A stretch of DNA of 64,000 nt from Symsagittifera roscoffensis (GCF_963678635.1 NC_087062.1:41286672-41350671); one strand, 5' to 3'; numbered from the stretch's first letter, positions 1 to 9,074 are shown. Notes: generated by a model from the letters alone, not told the origin. Numbers and translations are program-made.

Positions 1-422
1 TCTAGTAAATTTATTTTCAAGAGATAGGAACAAAGAGATCATAGAAAAGTTTATTAAGAAATTTCAATGGTAAAAATTTGTTAAAAATGAAACTAATTAT
101 GCATCTGGTAATTACTTTTATAGAATTTTGTTAGAAAGATGGCAAAAAAATTAAACCAATTTTTGCAAGCATGTTAAAAACTTTACATTAATTTTTGCAC
201 CATGCAAAACTTTTCAAAATTTTTTTTGCACACTTTTTAAAAAAATCAAAGAAAATCTCGCAAATTAAGAAAAATTTCATTAAATATTTTCACATTTTAA
301 AGAAAACTGAAAGAGGATTTTCTTGCACATTTAATAATTAAAGAAAATGAAAATCTTTGTTTTAATTTTGATCATAAAAAAATCTCCTCTTTGCATGTAT
401 ATTAATCAAAAACACTGGAAAA
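1..422. other. AT-rich flank with TTTTTGCA-rich stretch
   Basis: No gene is visible. Between about 120 and 300 short A/T tracts alternate with the motif TTTTTGCA and AAAAAATCAAA, resembling the arrays inside the neighbouring segment at 601-735 and 2243-2550 in diverged form. Confidence 0.5.
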
Positions 423-445
423 ACAATGTATTAAGATAGGGAATA
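423..445 (+). repeat. Left 23-bp terminal inverted repeat
   Basis: Reads ACAATGTATTAAGATAGG followed by GAATA; it is an exact inverted match to 8986-9008. Only one copy is present on this side. Confidence 0.7.
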
Positions 446-592
446 GCACTCAAAGTCAGCAATTATGAAAAAAAATTTGGTATAAATTAACAAGTTTTTT
501 ACAATAAAATTTTGCAATTTTTGCATATGAATAAGAAAAAATAAGTTAGATTTTTGCTTTTGTTTTCAAAAAAATCACGAAAAAACTTGCAT

Positions 593-967
593 CTAACACA
601 AAAATTTGTTGAAAATTTTTGCACTTGTTAAAAAAATCAAAACAGTTTTTGCATCTTGTAAAAAAGTTAAATTAAATTTTTGCAAACGTGTTGAAAAAAT
701 CAAACCAAAATTTGCATCTTGCGAAAAAACTTTTGACTTAAATAAAAACAATTTTGACAAGATTTTTATTAACAAATTTTTAATTATTAATAGAAAAATT
801 GATATTAGATTTACGGTACCAAAACCATCAATAAAACAATCAACAATTTTCAACAAATCAGTCTCATACTTTGAGTTTTGAACTTTTCGAATCCTTTCCA
901 AAAAATCTGATTCAAGAGTCTGAGTAGACGCAAGTTCCTGATCAGAAATGAAAAAATTGCAGAGATG
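593..967 (-). CDS. Small gene of unknown function, copy 1 (paralogue of 2634-3020)
   Basis: The minus-strand frame is open from about 967 to 593. It contains QELASTQTLE, then FLERIRKVQNSKYE, then DLLKIVDCFIDGFG, which matches the gene at 2634-3020 almost residue for residue over ~45 positions. The second half is low-complexity (I/L/K/F-rich) and overlaps an A/T tandem array, so the true C-terminus may be earlier. No start codon is fixed; an AG preceded by a pyrimidine-rich tract just before QELAST could be a splice acceptor. The conservation between two copies embedded in otherwise different sequence is what argues that this frame is coding. I do not recognise the domain. Confidence 0.4.
   Translation of the reverse strand, partial: HLCNFFISDQELASTQTLESDFLERIRKVQNSKYETDLLKIVDCFIDGFGTVNLISIFLLIIKNLLIKILSKLFLFKSKVFSQDANFGLIFSTRLQKFNLTFLQDAKTVLIFLTSAKIFNKFLC
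601..735. repeat. A/T-rich tandem array, ~31-37 bp units with TTTTTGCA
   Basis: About four units follow the pattern TTTTTGCATCTTGTAAAAAA-gTtaaat. Same family as the array at 2243-2550, where CG replaces TG in the core. Confidence 0.6.
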
Positions 968-1116
968 CTACTTTTATTAATTTTCCTTCTTTTGTTACTT
1001 GTATCGGCAATATTTCTTATTTTTACAGCAAACAATTTTTGGTCATTAATTTTTGCGATTGCTTTTGTGTATATTTTTACTTATTTGGAAGACTGAAAAC
1101 CTTAAAAGGATCCTCT

Positions 1117-1291
1117 GATTGGATACAACAACTTGAACAAAAATGAACATTTTTATGATTGGAAACGACAATAATCAAAATGGAGCTTTGTTTCCGATTG
1201 GACCCGAGTTTTCTATAAAAAATCGATAAAAGGAAAATGAAATGTGATTGGACACAGCTACAATCCAAATAAGGAAAATCCATTCTGATAG
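1117..1291. promoter_or_regulatory. Phased inverted-CCAAT cluster plus CArG box
   Basis: GATTGG (inverted CCAAT, the NF-Y core) starts at 1117, 1157, 1196 and 1246, with a one-base variant GATAGG at 1286. Spacings are 40, 39, 50 and 40 bp, close to whole helical turns. A perfect CArG box, CCAAATAAGG (SRF-type), lies at 1265-1274, and a TATAAAA-like stretch near 1214. The cluster sits 200-370 bp before the coding region at 1486. Confidence 0.55.
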
Positions 1292-1485
1292 GTTGAACCT
1301 ACACATTCCAGTTGAAGATACCCCTCACTACTAACTAAAAATCATATCATTTTCAACTAAACCACCGTCCACTACCTCCTCTCTCAGCTCTAAACATCCT
1401 AATTTCAACTTATTTTTTTTTTAAGGTTCCCCCTCCTCTCAGTTCTTTTTTTGTTTTTGCTCTTTTAGTCATCTTATTGCTCAAA

Positions 1486-1974
1486 ATGATCTTCTCAGTG
1501 CAAAACAGCAATCTCATGTACTCTGTAGAATTTTCGCCTGATCTAGTACAAATTCAAGTGCGAGAAACAGTCTCTGGAGTTTTTCTGGTTCGAATGGACA
1601 TCCCAATCCAAGTCTGGCACATGGTGGAAGTGATGCGAAGGGATTTCAGCGAGCATCATATGATGCAAGTTCCCATCACAGAAAACCAACTTGGAACCAT
1701 GCAAATGATGGCGGAAGTGTCTGAGCATGTGGGAATGAACTATCCCGAGATTCCGGACTCAAGATTTGTGGCTCAACCAGTCGACGACTTCCTCTTTCCT
1801 TGGGAGGAGGAAGGATCAGTCGAAAACCCCATCACAATAGATGAAGATGAGGGTTTCTCAGAAACAATGACGCCTCCAGTTCCACAACAACCACCAGCAA
1901 TGGAACCTCGTCCAGCTCTGCGTTCTATAGAGAACCTCCAGAACTCTTCTGCTGCTCGACAGCTCTTTGATTAA
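1486..1974 (+). CDS. Small protein with PC4-like N-terminal half and acidic/proline-rich tail
   Basis: 162 codons from ATG 1486 to TAA 1972-1974. The N-terminal ~45 residues (NLMYSVEFSPDLVQIQV, then RETVSGVF, then IPIQVWHMVEVM) follow the alternation of beta strands and a final W-containing helix seen in PC4/p15 single-strand-binding coactivator domains; this is a pattern match by eye. The rest is acidic (DDFLFPWEEEG, ITIDEDEGF) then proline-rich (MTPPVPQQPP), like an activation-type tail. A pyrimidine tract ending in TTTTAG lies 17 nt before the ATG, and AATAAA lies only 12 nt after the stop, a very short 3' UTR. Codon use is less A/T-biased than the flanks, supporting real coding. Function unknown. 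Confidence 0.6.
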   Translation: MIFSVQNSNLMYSVEFSPDLVQIQVRETVSGVFLVRMDIPIQVWHMVEVMRRDFSEHHMMQVPITENQLGTMQMMAEVSEHVGMNYPEIPDSRFVAQPVDDFLFPWEEEGSVENPITIDEDEGFSETMTPPVPQQPPAMEPRPALRSIENLQNSSAARQLFD

Positions 1975-1985
1975 ATGTTTTTGTA

Positions 1986-1991
1986 AATAAA
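1986..1991 (+). terminator. Polyadenylation signal AATAAA
   Basis: AATAAA 12 nt after the stop codon of the 1486-1974 gene. Confidence 0.6.
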
Positions 1992-2242
1992 AGTTGTTTG
2001 GTTTTGACTTCGTTTTCTGTAATTAATTTCTTCAATTTCATTTTAATTATGAGAATAGATGAGAGGTTCAAGGTAAACCATTGAAAAACAATTAGAACTT
2101 AGTTAAGTGCTCCGAACTCGCACACATGTTAAAAAATTTGATTAATTTTTGTACAAAAATTCGGAAAAACACTAGAAAAACTGTACACAAGTAAAAAGTT
2201 ACCTCATCGATGAACACACTTTTAGCCTTGTGTAGAAAAAAT

Positions 2243-2550
2243 TGAAACACTTTTCGCGTTTTATCGAAAAAAGTAAAACGCTTTTCGCATTTTGTCGAAA
2301 AAATTGAAACACTTTTCGCATTTTATCGAAAAAAGTAAAACACTTTTCGCATTTTGTCGAAAAAAGTGAAACATTTTTCGCATTTGTAGTGAAAAAGTGA
2401 AACATTTTTCGCATCTTGTTAAAAAAATAAAACACTTTTCGCATCTTCTCAAAAAAGTTGAAACATTTTTCGCATTATGTCAAGAAAAATTGAAACACTT
2501 TTTACAACTTGTTAAAAAAATTGAAATGTTTTTTGCAACTTTTTGAAAAT
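2243..2550. repeat. ~31-bp tandem array, about 10 units
   Basis: Units follow AAACACTTTTCGCATTTTG then TCGAAAAAAGTG; the first six or so keep TTCGCA, later ones decay to TTTGCA. Overlapping minus-strand frames in this array are products of the repeat, not genes. Confidence 0.85.
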
Positions 2551-2633
2551 CAAAAGAAATATTACATCTTTCTTACATGTTTGAAAAAATTTTTTGCAAA
2601 TGTTTTTGACAACGGTTATTTTGGTTTCGGTAA

Positions 2634-3020
2634 TTAATGGTAACTTTGTAAACATATGAGAGAAAATAGATGGATTATCAGAAGTTTTTTTATTGAATAA
2701 ATGGCATGATCACTATTTACAAATCCATAACCATCAATAAAACAGTCAATTATTTTTAACAAATCATGTTCATATTTTGAGTTTTGTACTTTACGAATTC
2801 TGTCTAAAAATGCTGACCCAAGAGTTTGCGTAGATGCAAGTTTTTGATTAGAACTTAGATAATGTTTTTTGAACTTTTTGCGAACAAGTCGTTTCCTTGG
2901 TACGCTTGGTGTTTTTTCTGCTCCTTTCCATCGTAAATTATGCTGCACTCCACAACTAAGCTGATTGAAGACTTCCCCACTTGATGTGACAATACTCAAA
3001 AAGAATCTGTGTTTGTACAA
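2634..3020 (-). CDS. Small gene of unknown function, copy 2 (paralogue of 593-967)
   Basis: A 128-codon minus-strand frame with an ATG start (MYKHRFFLSIVTSSGEVF). It has a basic middle part (VPRKRLVRKKFKKHY, nuclear-localisation-like) and the conserved block QKLASTQTLGSAFLDRIR / KVQNSKYEHDLLKIIDCF / IDGYG shared with copy 1. An AATAAA on the same strand at 2694-2689 falls before the stop codon, so the mRNA may end earlier or be spliced. The gene starts about 460 bp from the divergent plus-strand gene c, with promoter motifs between. No domain recognised; DNA binding is only a guess from the basic stretch. Confidence 0.45.
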   Translation of the reverse strand: MYKHRFFLSIVTSSGEVFNQLSCGVQHNLRWKGAEKTPSVPRKRLVRKKFKKHYLSSNQKLASTQTLGSAFLDRIRKVQNSKYEHDLLKIIDCFIDGYGFVNSDHAIYSIKKLLIIHLFSLICLQSYH

Positions 3021-3341
3021 AGTGTAAAGACAATCAATTTCTTGATATATGTATTGATATTTGTCTAATCTCTGAAGAATTTGGCTAAGGGAAGTTCCAA
3101 TTAAAATTATATGAAATTTGCAATTTCCCTAGGAACAGAAAGAATCGTGAGTAGAAACGCAATAATCTTGGGTTACTATGTATTTTTCGTAAAAATCGTT
3201 GGAAACAGAAATAAACAATGATTTACTATTATAATCTGAATAAAAGCTAGGAAGAGCTTGACACATAGCAGCTGCCATTGGGAAAAATCATTTTTGCAGA
3301 AAATGGTGGAGTTTTATAGTAGTAGTAACGCCTACGCAGCT

Positions 3342-3404
3342 TCCATATAGTGAAATCCTTCCATATTTGGTACTACTTCCATATATGGAAATGGCGATGA
3401 CTCA
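3342..3404. promoter_or_regulatory. Promoter with two CArG boxes and an AP-1 site
   Basis: CCATATTTGG (3361-3370) and CCATATATGG (3379-3388) are perfect SRF-type CArG boxes; a degenerate one lies at 3342. A perfect AP-1 site, TGACTCA, lies at 3398-3404. In animals SRF plus AP-1 sites typify immediate-early promoters. The block lies between divergent genes at 3020 (minus) and about 3500 (plus) and could serve both. Confidence 0.55.
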
Positions 3405-3560
3405 TACTGCTTACTTCCATTTTCATTTAAACTCAAAGTCATTTCTCTCATTTCTCCTCATCTGATCAGTTTGTTCTTCAAAATGTACTCGAGAAAAGTT
3501 GATAATTCCAACTATATTGAATTTTCAAAAAATCAAAAAAGAATTGGGAGATTTGTTTGA

Positions 3561-3968
3561 TTTCAAAAATCCTACAAGGGAAAAATATGCTTGGAACCGT
3601 GCTTTCAACTATTAAAAATAAATGATTTGGGACAATTTGAAATGTCTCAACAAGTCTATCTTAGTGAAAAAGAAGGCGAAGCAATATCCGCAATACGGAA
3701 TACTATTATTCACGAAGCTGAAAATCTTGGACTCGTACCTATATATGAAGCCAAATCTGGCAGAGAATCAACTATGGATCAGGAGCTCGACATCTGTAAT
3801 AGAGTATATGAAATAGCAATGTACAACATGAGGAGGGTGTGTGTCACAATCAAGAAGTACAACGTGAGCAAGCCACCCTACATTCAGATTCGACTCTTCA
3901 CTGCAAAGGAAAATAAAGACTTGAAGCAAGTTGCATATGTCAACTATACTTTGAATGAATTCAAATAA
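3561..3968 (+). CDS. PC4-like small protein, 5' end unresolved
   Basis: Open frame ending in TAA at 3966-3968. The first part (YKGKICLEPCFQL, then GQFEMSQQVYLSEKEGEA) matches the PC4 pattern of GK-hydrophobic strand, variable turn, strand and an E-rich helix. The second part (NMRRVCVTIKKYN, PPYIQIRLFTAKE, VAYVNYTLNEF) looks like a second, diverged copy of the same fold, suggesting a tandem pair. The 5' end is not resolved: a Met-containing stretch of similar character begins near 3483, and the first ATG wholly inside this frame is near 3642. The gene is preceded by the CArG/AP-1 block. Function inferred only as possible nucleic-acid binding. Confidence 0.5.
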   Translation, partial: FQKSYKGKICLEPCFQLLKINDLGQFEMSQQVYLSEKEGEAISAIRNTIIHEAENLGLVPIYEAKSGRESTMDQELDICNRVYEIAMYNMRRVCVTIKKYNVSKPPYIQIRLFTAKENKDLKQVAYVNYTLNEFK

Positions 3969-4527
3969 CTGTCCCAAATATTGGGAGACTTTATGTTTGT
4001 TGATAATTGTAAACCTCAGTAAAGCTTTATGATGTTTTACATGTTTGGTAATTGAGATATTATTGGTTCAAAACTATTTTTTCTCACTAAAGTGTGTATT
4101 TAGAGCTATAATATCTGAGGAAAAGTCAGACAAAACATACAATTTTATCGAAATTGACATAAAACACTAACCAATTATGAAATGATTTTCCAGTATTTAT
4201 TTATGAAATTACAGATAAATTTATTTATTAACTGTTTTCATCAAAGATTAGCTAAATTTTGCCTCAATTTAAGAAAATTACAAAAAAGAATGTATATATA
4301 GTTGAAAACATTATCATTATTTTTTTTAGATTTTTTGAATTTCATTGGTTGTTTTCAATTTTTTTCTGCCTTAGTTTGAGGTTTTTATTGGCTACATGAA
4401 TTTCCTTGAAACTAATTAGACTCTAAATAATTAAAAAATATTTACGGTAACTGTTATTTCAAAAAACTTTAAAAATGATAAAACAATTCGAGTTTTTTAA
4501 GTTTCTTCATATATTTCAGTAAGAAAA

Positions 4528-4755
4528 ATGTTTCCATCAAAAGCGTTTTCAATGTCTGAATTGAACATTTATCAGATTTTAAAATTGAACTTCTACAAAA
4601 AACTACAAGAGTGGTGGACAGATGAAGTTGATGGAGATTGTATTAGTTTTAATTTGTATAGAAACACAGAAAGTTCAATAGTTTTGTTACAAAGATGGAG
4701 AGGATATTACAAAAAAAAGAGTACTGTCAGATTTATCAACAATGTTTTTATTTAG
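4528..4755 (+). CDS. Hypothetical 75-aa protein
   Basis: ATG at 4528 lies 10 nt after a strong acceptor-like tract (TATATTTCAG). The product begins MFPSKAFSMSELNIYQIL and contains two W-rich stretches (LQEWWTDEV, LLQRWRGYYKKK), unusual for random A/T-rich sequence. It is followed at once by the frame at 4765; the two may be neighbouring small genes or exons of one gene. No family recognised. Confidence 0.35.
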   Translation: MFPSKAFSMSELNIYQILKLNFYKKLQEWWTDEVDGDCISFNLYRNTESSIVLLQRWRGYYKKKSTVRFINNVFI

Positions 4756-4764
4756 AAGAGTTAA

Positions 4765-5055
4765 CTCAGATTGGGTGGTCGATCAGTAAAAAAACAAAGC
4801 AATGGAAGAGCCTATGAAACAGAAATTGGAGATAAGAAACATCAATTCGATTACTGTTTTGAATTTGATAAAAATACAAAATCCAGATTTGTCAGAATAT
4901 CTTTTGATCGTTTATTCAAATTTAATAGACTTCCGGTTGTTTATACTACAATATACCAAAAAGAAAACGATAAAAACGTATTTTTTAATAATTTCTTTTT
5001 TCACTGGTTAGAAATAGAACAAATCGAAAAAATTCGATCGAAATTTCAAATTTGA
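4765..5055 (+). CDS. PC4-like small protein or terminal exon
   Basis: Open frame of about 95 codons without an ATG near its start; a CAG acceptor at 4767-4769 would make it a 3' exon. KKHQFDYCFEFDKN, SRFVRISFDRLFKF, LPVVYTTIYQKEN and NVFFNNFFFHWLEIEQIE give the strand-strand-strand-helix order of PC4-like domains. AATAAA follows at 5138-5143. Similar in pattern to genes at 1486 and 3561, so probably a diverged paralogue. The role is unknown. Confidence 0.45.
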   Translation, partial: LRLGGRSVKKQSNGRAYETEIGDKKHQFDYCFEFDKNTKSRFVRISFDRLFKFNRLPVVYTTIYQKENDKNVFFNNFFFHWLEIEQIEKIRSKFQI

Positions 5056-5137
5056 ATTGAATATCGAAAAAAGAATATAAACTAGACAAGAAATCTCATT
5101 TATCAAACTTCAAATCTTAGTTATGTTGGAAAAATTC

Positions 5138-5143
5138 AATAAA
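5138..5143 (+). terminator. Polyadenylation signal AATAAA
   Basis: AATAAA 83 nt after the stop codon of the 4765-5055 frame. Confidence 0.5.
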
Positions 5144-5220
5144 ATTTATTGATTAAGAAGTTTCATAATCATAGTCTGGTTCTGATCTACAAAGTGTTCA
5201 AAATCTGTGATTACTTCATT

Positions 5221-5490
5221 CTGATTGGTTATTAACACAAATAATGTCTGTGAAAGTATCCTCAAAATCTACAAATTTTAAAGAAATTGTTGAAAAATTC
5301 ATGAGAAGAAGAGCTCAACTCTGATTGGTTGACATTAAATTTCTCGAAAATTTCATGACTTTTGAAGCTCAATTCTGATAGGTTGACTTGAACTTGTTGA
5401 AAATTACATGACTATTGAAGCTCAATTCTGATTGGTTGATATCAGAAAAGATAAAGTTTCCTTGTAGTTAATGCTCGATTCTGATTGGTT
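5221..5490. promoter_or_regulatory. ~53-bp repeated NF-Y (inverted CCAAT) array
   Basis: CTGATTGGTT, the exact reverse of the NF-Y consensus AACCAATCAG, occurs at 5221, 5321, 5428 and 5481, with a one-base variant at 5375. The last four are 53-54 bp apart (five helical turns) and sit in a repeated context, GAAGCTCAATTCTGATTGG. The array ends ~215 bp before the zinc-finger gene at 5707. Confidence 0.65.
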
Positions 5491-5706
5491 GATACTTTTA
5501 CAAATTCCATGGTTAGATTGGATGATTTTTATTTCAGCTAGGCTAAATAGCATATCCATTCTGATTTTCTTTCTCGTTAAAAACAATTGGTTAATAAGTT
5601 TGCTGTTTTTATTTACTTTTATTCATTTTTTGAGGCTATTCAACTCACCTTATCTAAAAATTTGGTACATTTTAAATCTCCCATTTAATTTTTCATTACT
5701 ATTGAG

Positions 5707-6182
5707 ATGCCTTCACTCAATAGAAACGAAAGACTTGCATGTCTTGAATGTGGCAGGGATTACACTCACAAAGATGCATCAAGACATCGTAGAACATGTG
5801 GTGTTTTGAAGTGTTCTAACTGTAATTTTTATACTTATAGCAGCGAGGAACTCGCTAATCATTTCAAGAAGAAGCATTCTCAGCATAATATTAAATTATG
5901 TGCTCAACAGACTCCAAACACACTTCAGGAAAAGGTAAAATTTTCAAGTTTTTTTTGAAAAACTTAGAAATTACTATGATTATTAGTTTTTACTGAATCT
6001 GAAAAGTCTCAGCAATTGTAACAAATCTAGTCAGTAATTATACAGTGTTTTCATTACATTACCTGAACTGTCATTTATTTTTTTATTCAAAGGTTTCGAT
6101 TGATGTTAAATACAGCAAAAATCGAGTTCAAATCGTCGTGAAGCTTTCCATGGAACTCGATCCGAAAACTTTTAATCAACAG
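5707..6182 (+). CDS. Two-exon zinc-finger protein
   Basis: Exon 1 is 5707-5935 and exon 2 6093-6182, joined in phase 0 (donor AAG|gtaaaa, acceptor ttcaaag|GTT); TAA at 6180-6182. Product about 106 residues. Residues 12-31 hold a C2HC finger (CLECGRDYTHKDASRHRRTC) and residues 36-57 a C2H2 finger (CSNCNFYTYSSEELANHF followed by KKKH), so it is probably a nucleic-acid-binding protein. The exon-2 tail (VSIDVKYSKNRVQIVVKL) resembles one strand pair of the PC4-like neighbours. The NF-Y array lies directly upstream. The intron is inferred from splice signals and the continuing open frame. Confidence 0.6.
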
Positions 6183-8985
6183 TAAAAACTCCCTTGGTTG
6201 CCAGCTTGCGGAGATTTGTTGTGATAAATTTGTAGTAAAGTGCATAGCATATGCTAATGAGTATTTAAGTATTCGCCTAGAAATTGTAAAACTTGGATAT
6301 TTGGAAAACATCAACTAATTGAAAGGTTTTTTGTAGTTGCTATTTTAAAGTTTTCCTTGTTTAGTGCTTGTAAAAGTGTTCATAGAGCAGAGCTTTTTAA
6401 GCAGATAATGTGGTTTGACTGATTAAGAATAATGTTTTTCTATTGATTTTTTGATGATTTCAGAAAAGAAATTGATAAATGACCTGGAAAAATGTATACT
6501 TTGCTAAACTTTGAAAGTTTCAAGATAATGATATACATCATTCCAACTAAAAATTTAGTCTAAAATAGAAATTCAGATTTAAAACAGCATTATACAGTTA
6601 TGAGCTTCAGAAAATCCTTTAAAGCTTTTTAGTAAAGGGTTTATGGTATTAATTCAGCTTCGGATTATTGATCGTTCGTTGAAACGATACATTTTTCCAT
6701 CTAAAATTCAATTTTCAAGTAAAAATTTGCTCAAATTGGATTCATTTGGTAGATAGTAGATGAAGCAGAAACTGAGAAAATGCTAAAATGAGATAGAAAC
6801 TCAATTTAATCCTTAAGAGATTTGAGATACCTTTACTAAAATTTAGCTTATAAAGTATATCTTGAGAAAAAATCCGACATAAAAATTCTCAAAGTCTTAT
6901 ATTTATCCGTAATTCATTAGAAAAAATTGTTATCATTTGATATATTTGGTACTTTATATGAAAGATCAAATGTTTTGAAGATAATTTTTGAAAAGCAAAC
7001 CCAATTCGACATCTTTTGGAAGAAGATACATAAAGCATAAATCGAAAACTTGCTTTCAAGATCTACTTTTCCTTGCTACACAATACTACATAGAATATAC
7101 AACACTATATACAATACATTACTTCATTTTTACTACATAGAGTTTCTTTCTTAATAAAAATTGGAAAATTACACAATTGTTCCAGTTTGCTCCTTGCTTT
7201 GCTTTGCTAAATCAATTCTTTGAGACTCGCTCTTTCAGAAGTTTTTATATTGTAGATGTTAGGAACTAGGTTCTCTTGCGTATTTCCGGAGATTTTCAGA
7301 TTATAACTAATAGAGCTGCTCCTAATTTGTTCTTAGATCGTAAAAATACACCTTTATATTCTCATTGTGTACATATATTTTTGAATGCTTTAACTAGCAC
7401 CAATTCTTTCTCACTTGGACATTTTTGAGAAAATATCCGTCAAAAATTAAGAAAAAAAAGCGAGTTGATAACTATTTTGCAAGAAAAGTGATAGTTAATG
7501 ATTCCAAAATTTGTATTTTTGCTTAAATAGTTTACAATAGCAACTGAACAGGGGAACCTCGAGGAAGATATTAACCTTTTTTAATGTAATAATCATACGG
7601 TATCAGTTCTAATTTCATCTCTGCTAGCAAATTGTTCGTTCAATTGATACTATTTTCCTCCTAAATTCTCCAGTTTTGACTAAATTTTCTAGTAAAGTGT
7701 GTTCAATAGCGAAAACATGTTTTAAACAGAAAGCAAGAATAACTTTAAAACATGGAAAAATTCTACGGAAAATCTTGAAAGTTATGTTGCAGAAGCAACA
7801 GAGAGATAATCATCAGTTATGAAGAAGTTTTTGTTGAATTTGAGCCAATATCGAATAAATTTTTAAGAAACATTTATCCCCTTTTAAACAACTTTAGCAA
7901 TAAACTGTTCATTTTTTTATCAATAATCAGAAATTTCTAATTTTTAACTTGAAAAATTTCTCACAAGTTGTAATTTTTGTACAAATTTGGGTAATTCAAT
8001 GAGAAAAAAATGAGGAGGAGTTGAATCATGGAGTTTGATTTAGAAATTTCATAGGATATTACCCTTAATGTTCATTTGAATTGAGATTCCTAAAAATAAT
8101 CCCTGAACTGGACAAAAAAAAACAGTTAAAAACCAAAGTAAAGGTTCGAAATGGAAAATTTCATGTAAATTTGATTAATTTTTATTTTACCTTCTCGAAA
8201 ATTACGACTAATTTCACTGTTTTCCGGAAGTTTCAATATTGATTCTGCTACTATGAACCTTCTTTTCAGTGTTTAGAGCATTGTATAACCAAATATTTAG
8301 CTCAAATTAAGGTAAACTTCATCGTATTTCAATATTTTGAGAAAAAATTGTTGAAAAAGTCATTTTTTTATTCAAAATTTTGTATCATTGTCTCTACATA
8401 ATGCCAATTAACATACAGTCTTAGCTTATTTTTAAAATTTATACGTAAAAGTATGTTTAAAATTAGATCAAAAGCATCAATACATTAGCCAAAATTATGA
8501 GATTTCTGCAATTTTTTCCAAATACTTGAAAATTTTGCAATTTTTTCCAAATACTTGAAATTTTTGCAATTTTTTCCAAATACTTGAAATTTTTGCAATT
8601 TTTTCTCAAAAAATTTGCATTTTTTCGAAATTTCAGTAAGTTTCAGCATTGTTTCAGTTAGATAGAAAGTAAGATTATTTAATAAATTAGGTCAAATAAT
8701 AGCTAACCTTATCGTGTTTTGAATTTTTTCGAAAACATTTTTTTGATAAAAATTCCAAGTTTTTGCACAAAAACTCTTACCATTGACTCACCATGCACCA
8801 AAAAAACTAAATACATAATCTTATTTCTACAATCTACACGTAATTAACAATTAATTGTTCCCAATTAGGTAACGCGCGCCCAGATTTTTGTGAAAAAATT
8901 AGACATTTTCGCACAAAAACCAAAAAAATTACGTTTTTCTTACCATTATCTTACCATCACACAAACCATAAAACCTTACCATCGG
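6183..8985. other. Gene-free AT-rich stretch
   Basis: No convincing coding region on either strand; reading frames are short and lysine/phenylalanine-rich. It contains a small 29-bp array (8507-8620) and repeated CTTACCATT motifs near 8940-8985. A minus-strand frame at 6087-6314 overlaps exon 2 of the zinc-finger gene and is taken as a shadow. Confidence 0.5.
8507..8620. repeat. 29-bp tandem repeat, four units
   Basis: TGCAATTTTTTCCAAATA plus CTTGAAATTT recurs with starts at 8507, 8536, 8565 and 8594 (last unit diverging). Confidence 0.85.
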
Positions 8986-9074
8986 TATTCCCTATCTTAA
9001 TACATTGTAGACTCTATACCCAATCTTAATACATAGCTGGAAGACCGGATGCTCTATTCCCTATCTTAATACAT
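8986..9074 (-). repeat. Right terminal inverted repeat with two extra copies
   Basis: TATTCCCTATCTTAATACAT at 8986-9005 (extending to 9008 as the 23-bp match to 423-445), a diverged copy at 9015-9034 and a good copy at 9055-9074. Only the right end has multiple copies. Confidence 0.7.

Larger units (their letters stand above)
423..9008. mobile_element. Unclassified ~8.6-kb segment bounded by 23-bp inverted repeats, carrying a small-gene cluster
   Basis: Positions 423-445 and 8986-9008 are exact reverse complements over 23 bases. The right end has two further, less perfect copies of the same motif (9015-9034, 9055-9074). Between the ends lie at least seven short coding regions on both strands, several with promoter-like elements upstream and AATAAA downstream, plus subterminal A/T-rich tandem arrays on both sides. 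I see no transposase, integrase, polymerase or capsid gene, and no clear target-site duplication. It could be a large non-autonomous DNA element, an element of viral ancestry, or host DNA with chance-like inverted ends. The repeat match is direct observation; calling it a mobile unit is inference. Confidence 0.45.

Noticed and set aside
2199-2452. Two minus-strand frames rich in EKCF motifs
   Set aside because: They are the ~31-bp tandem array read through; the repeat is not a multiple of three long throughout and codon use shows no constraint.
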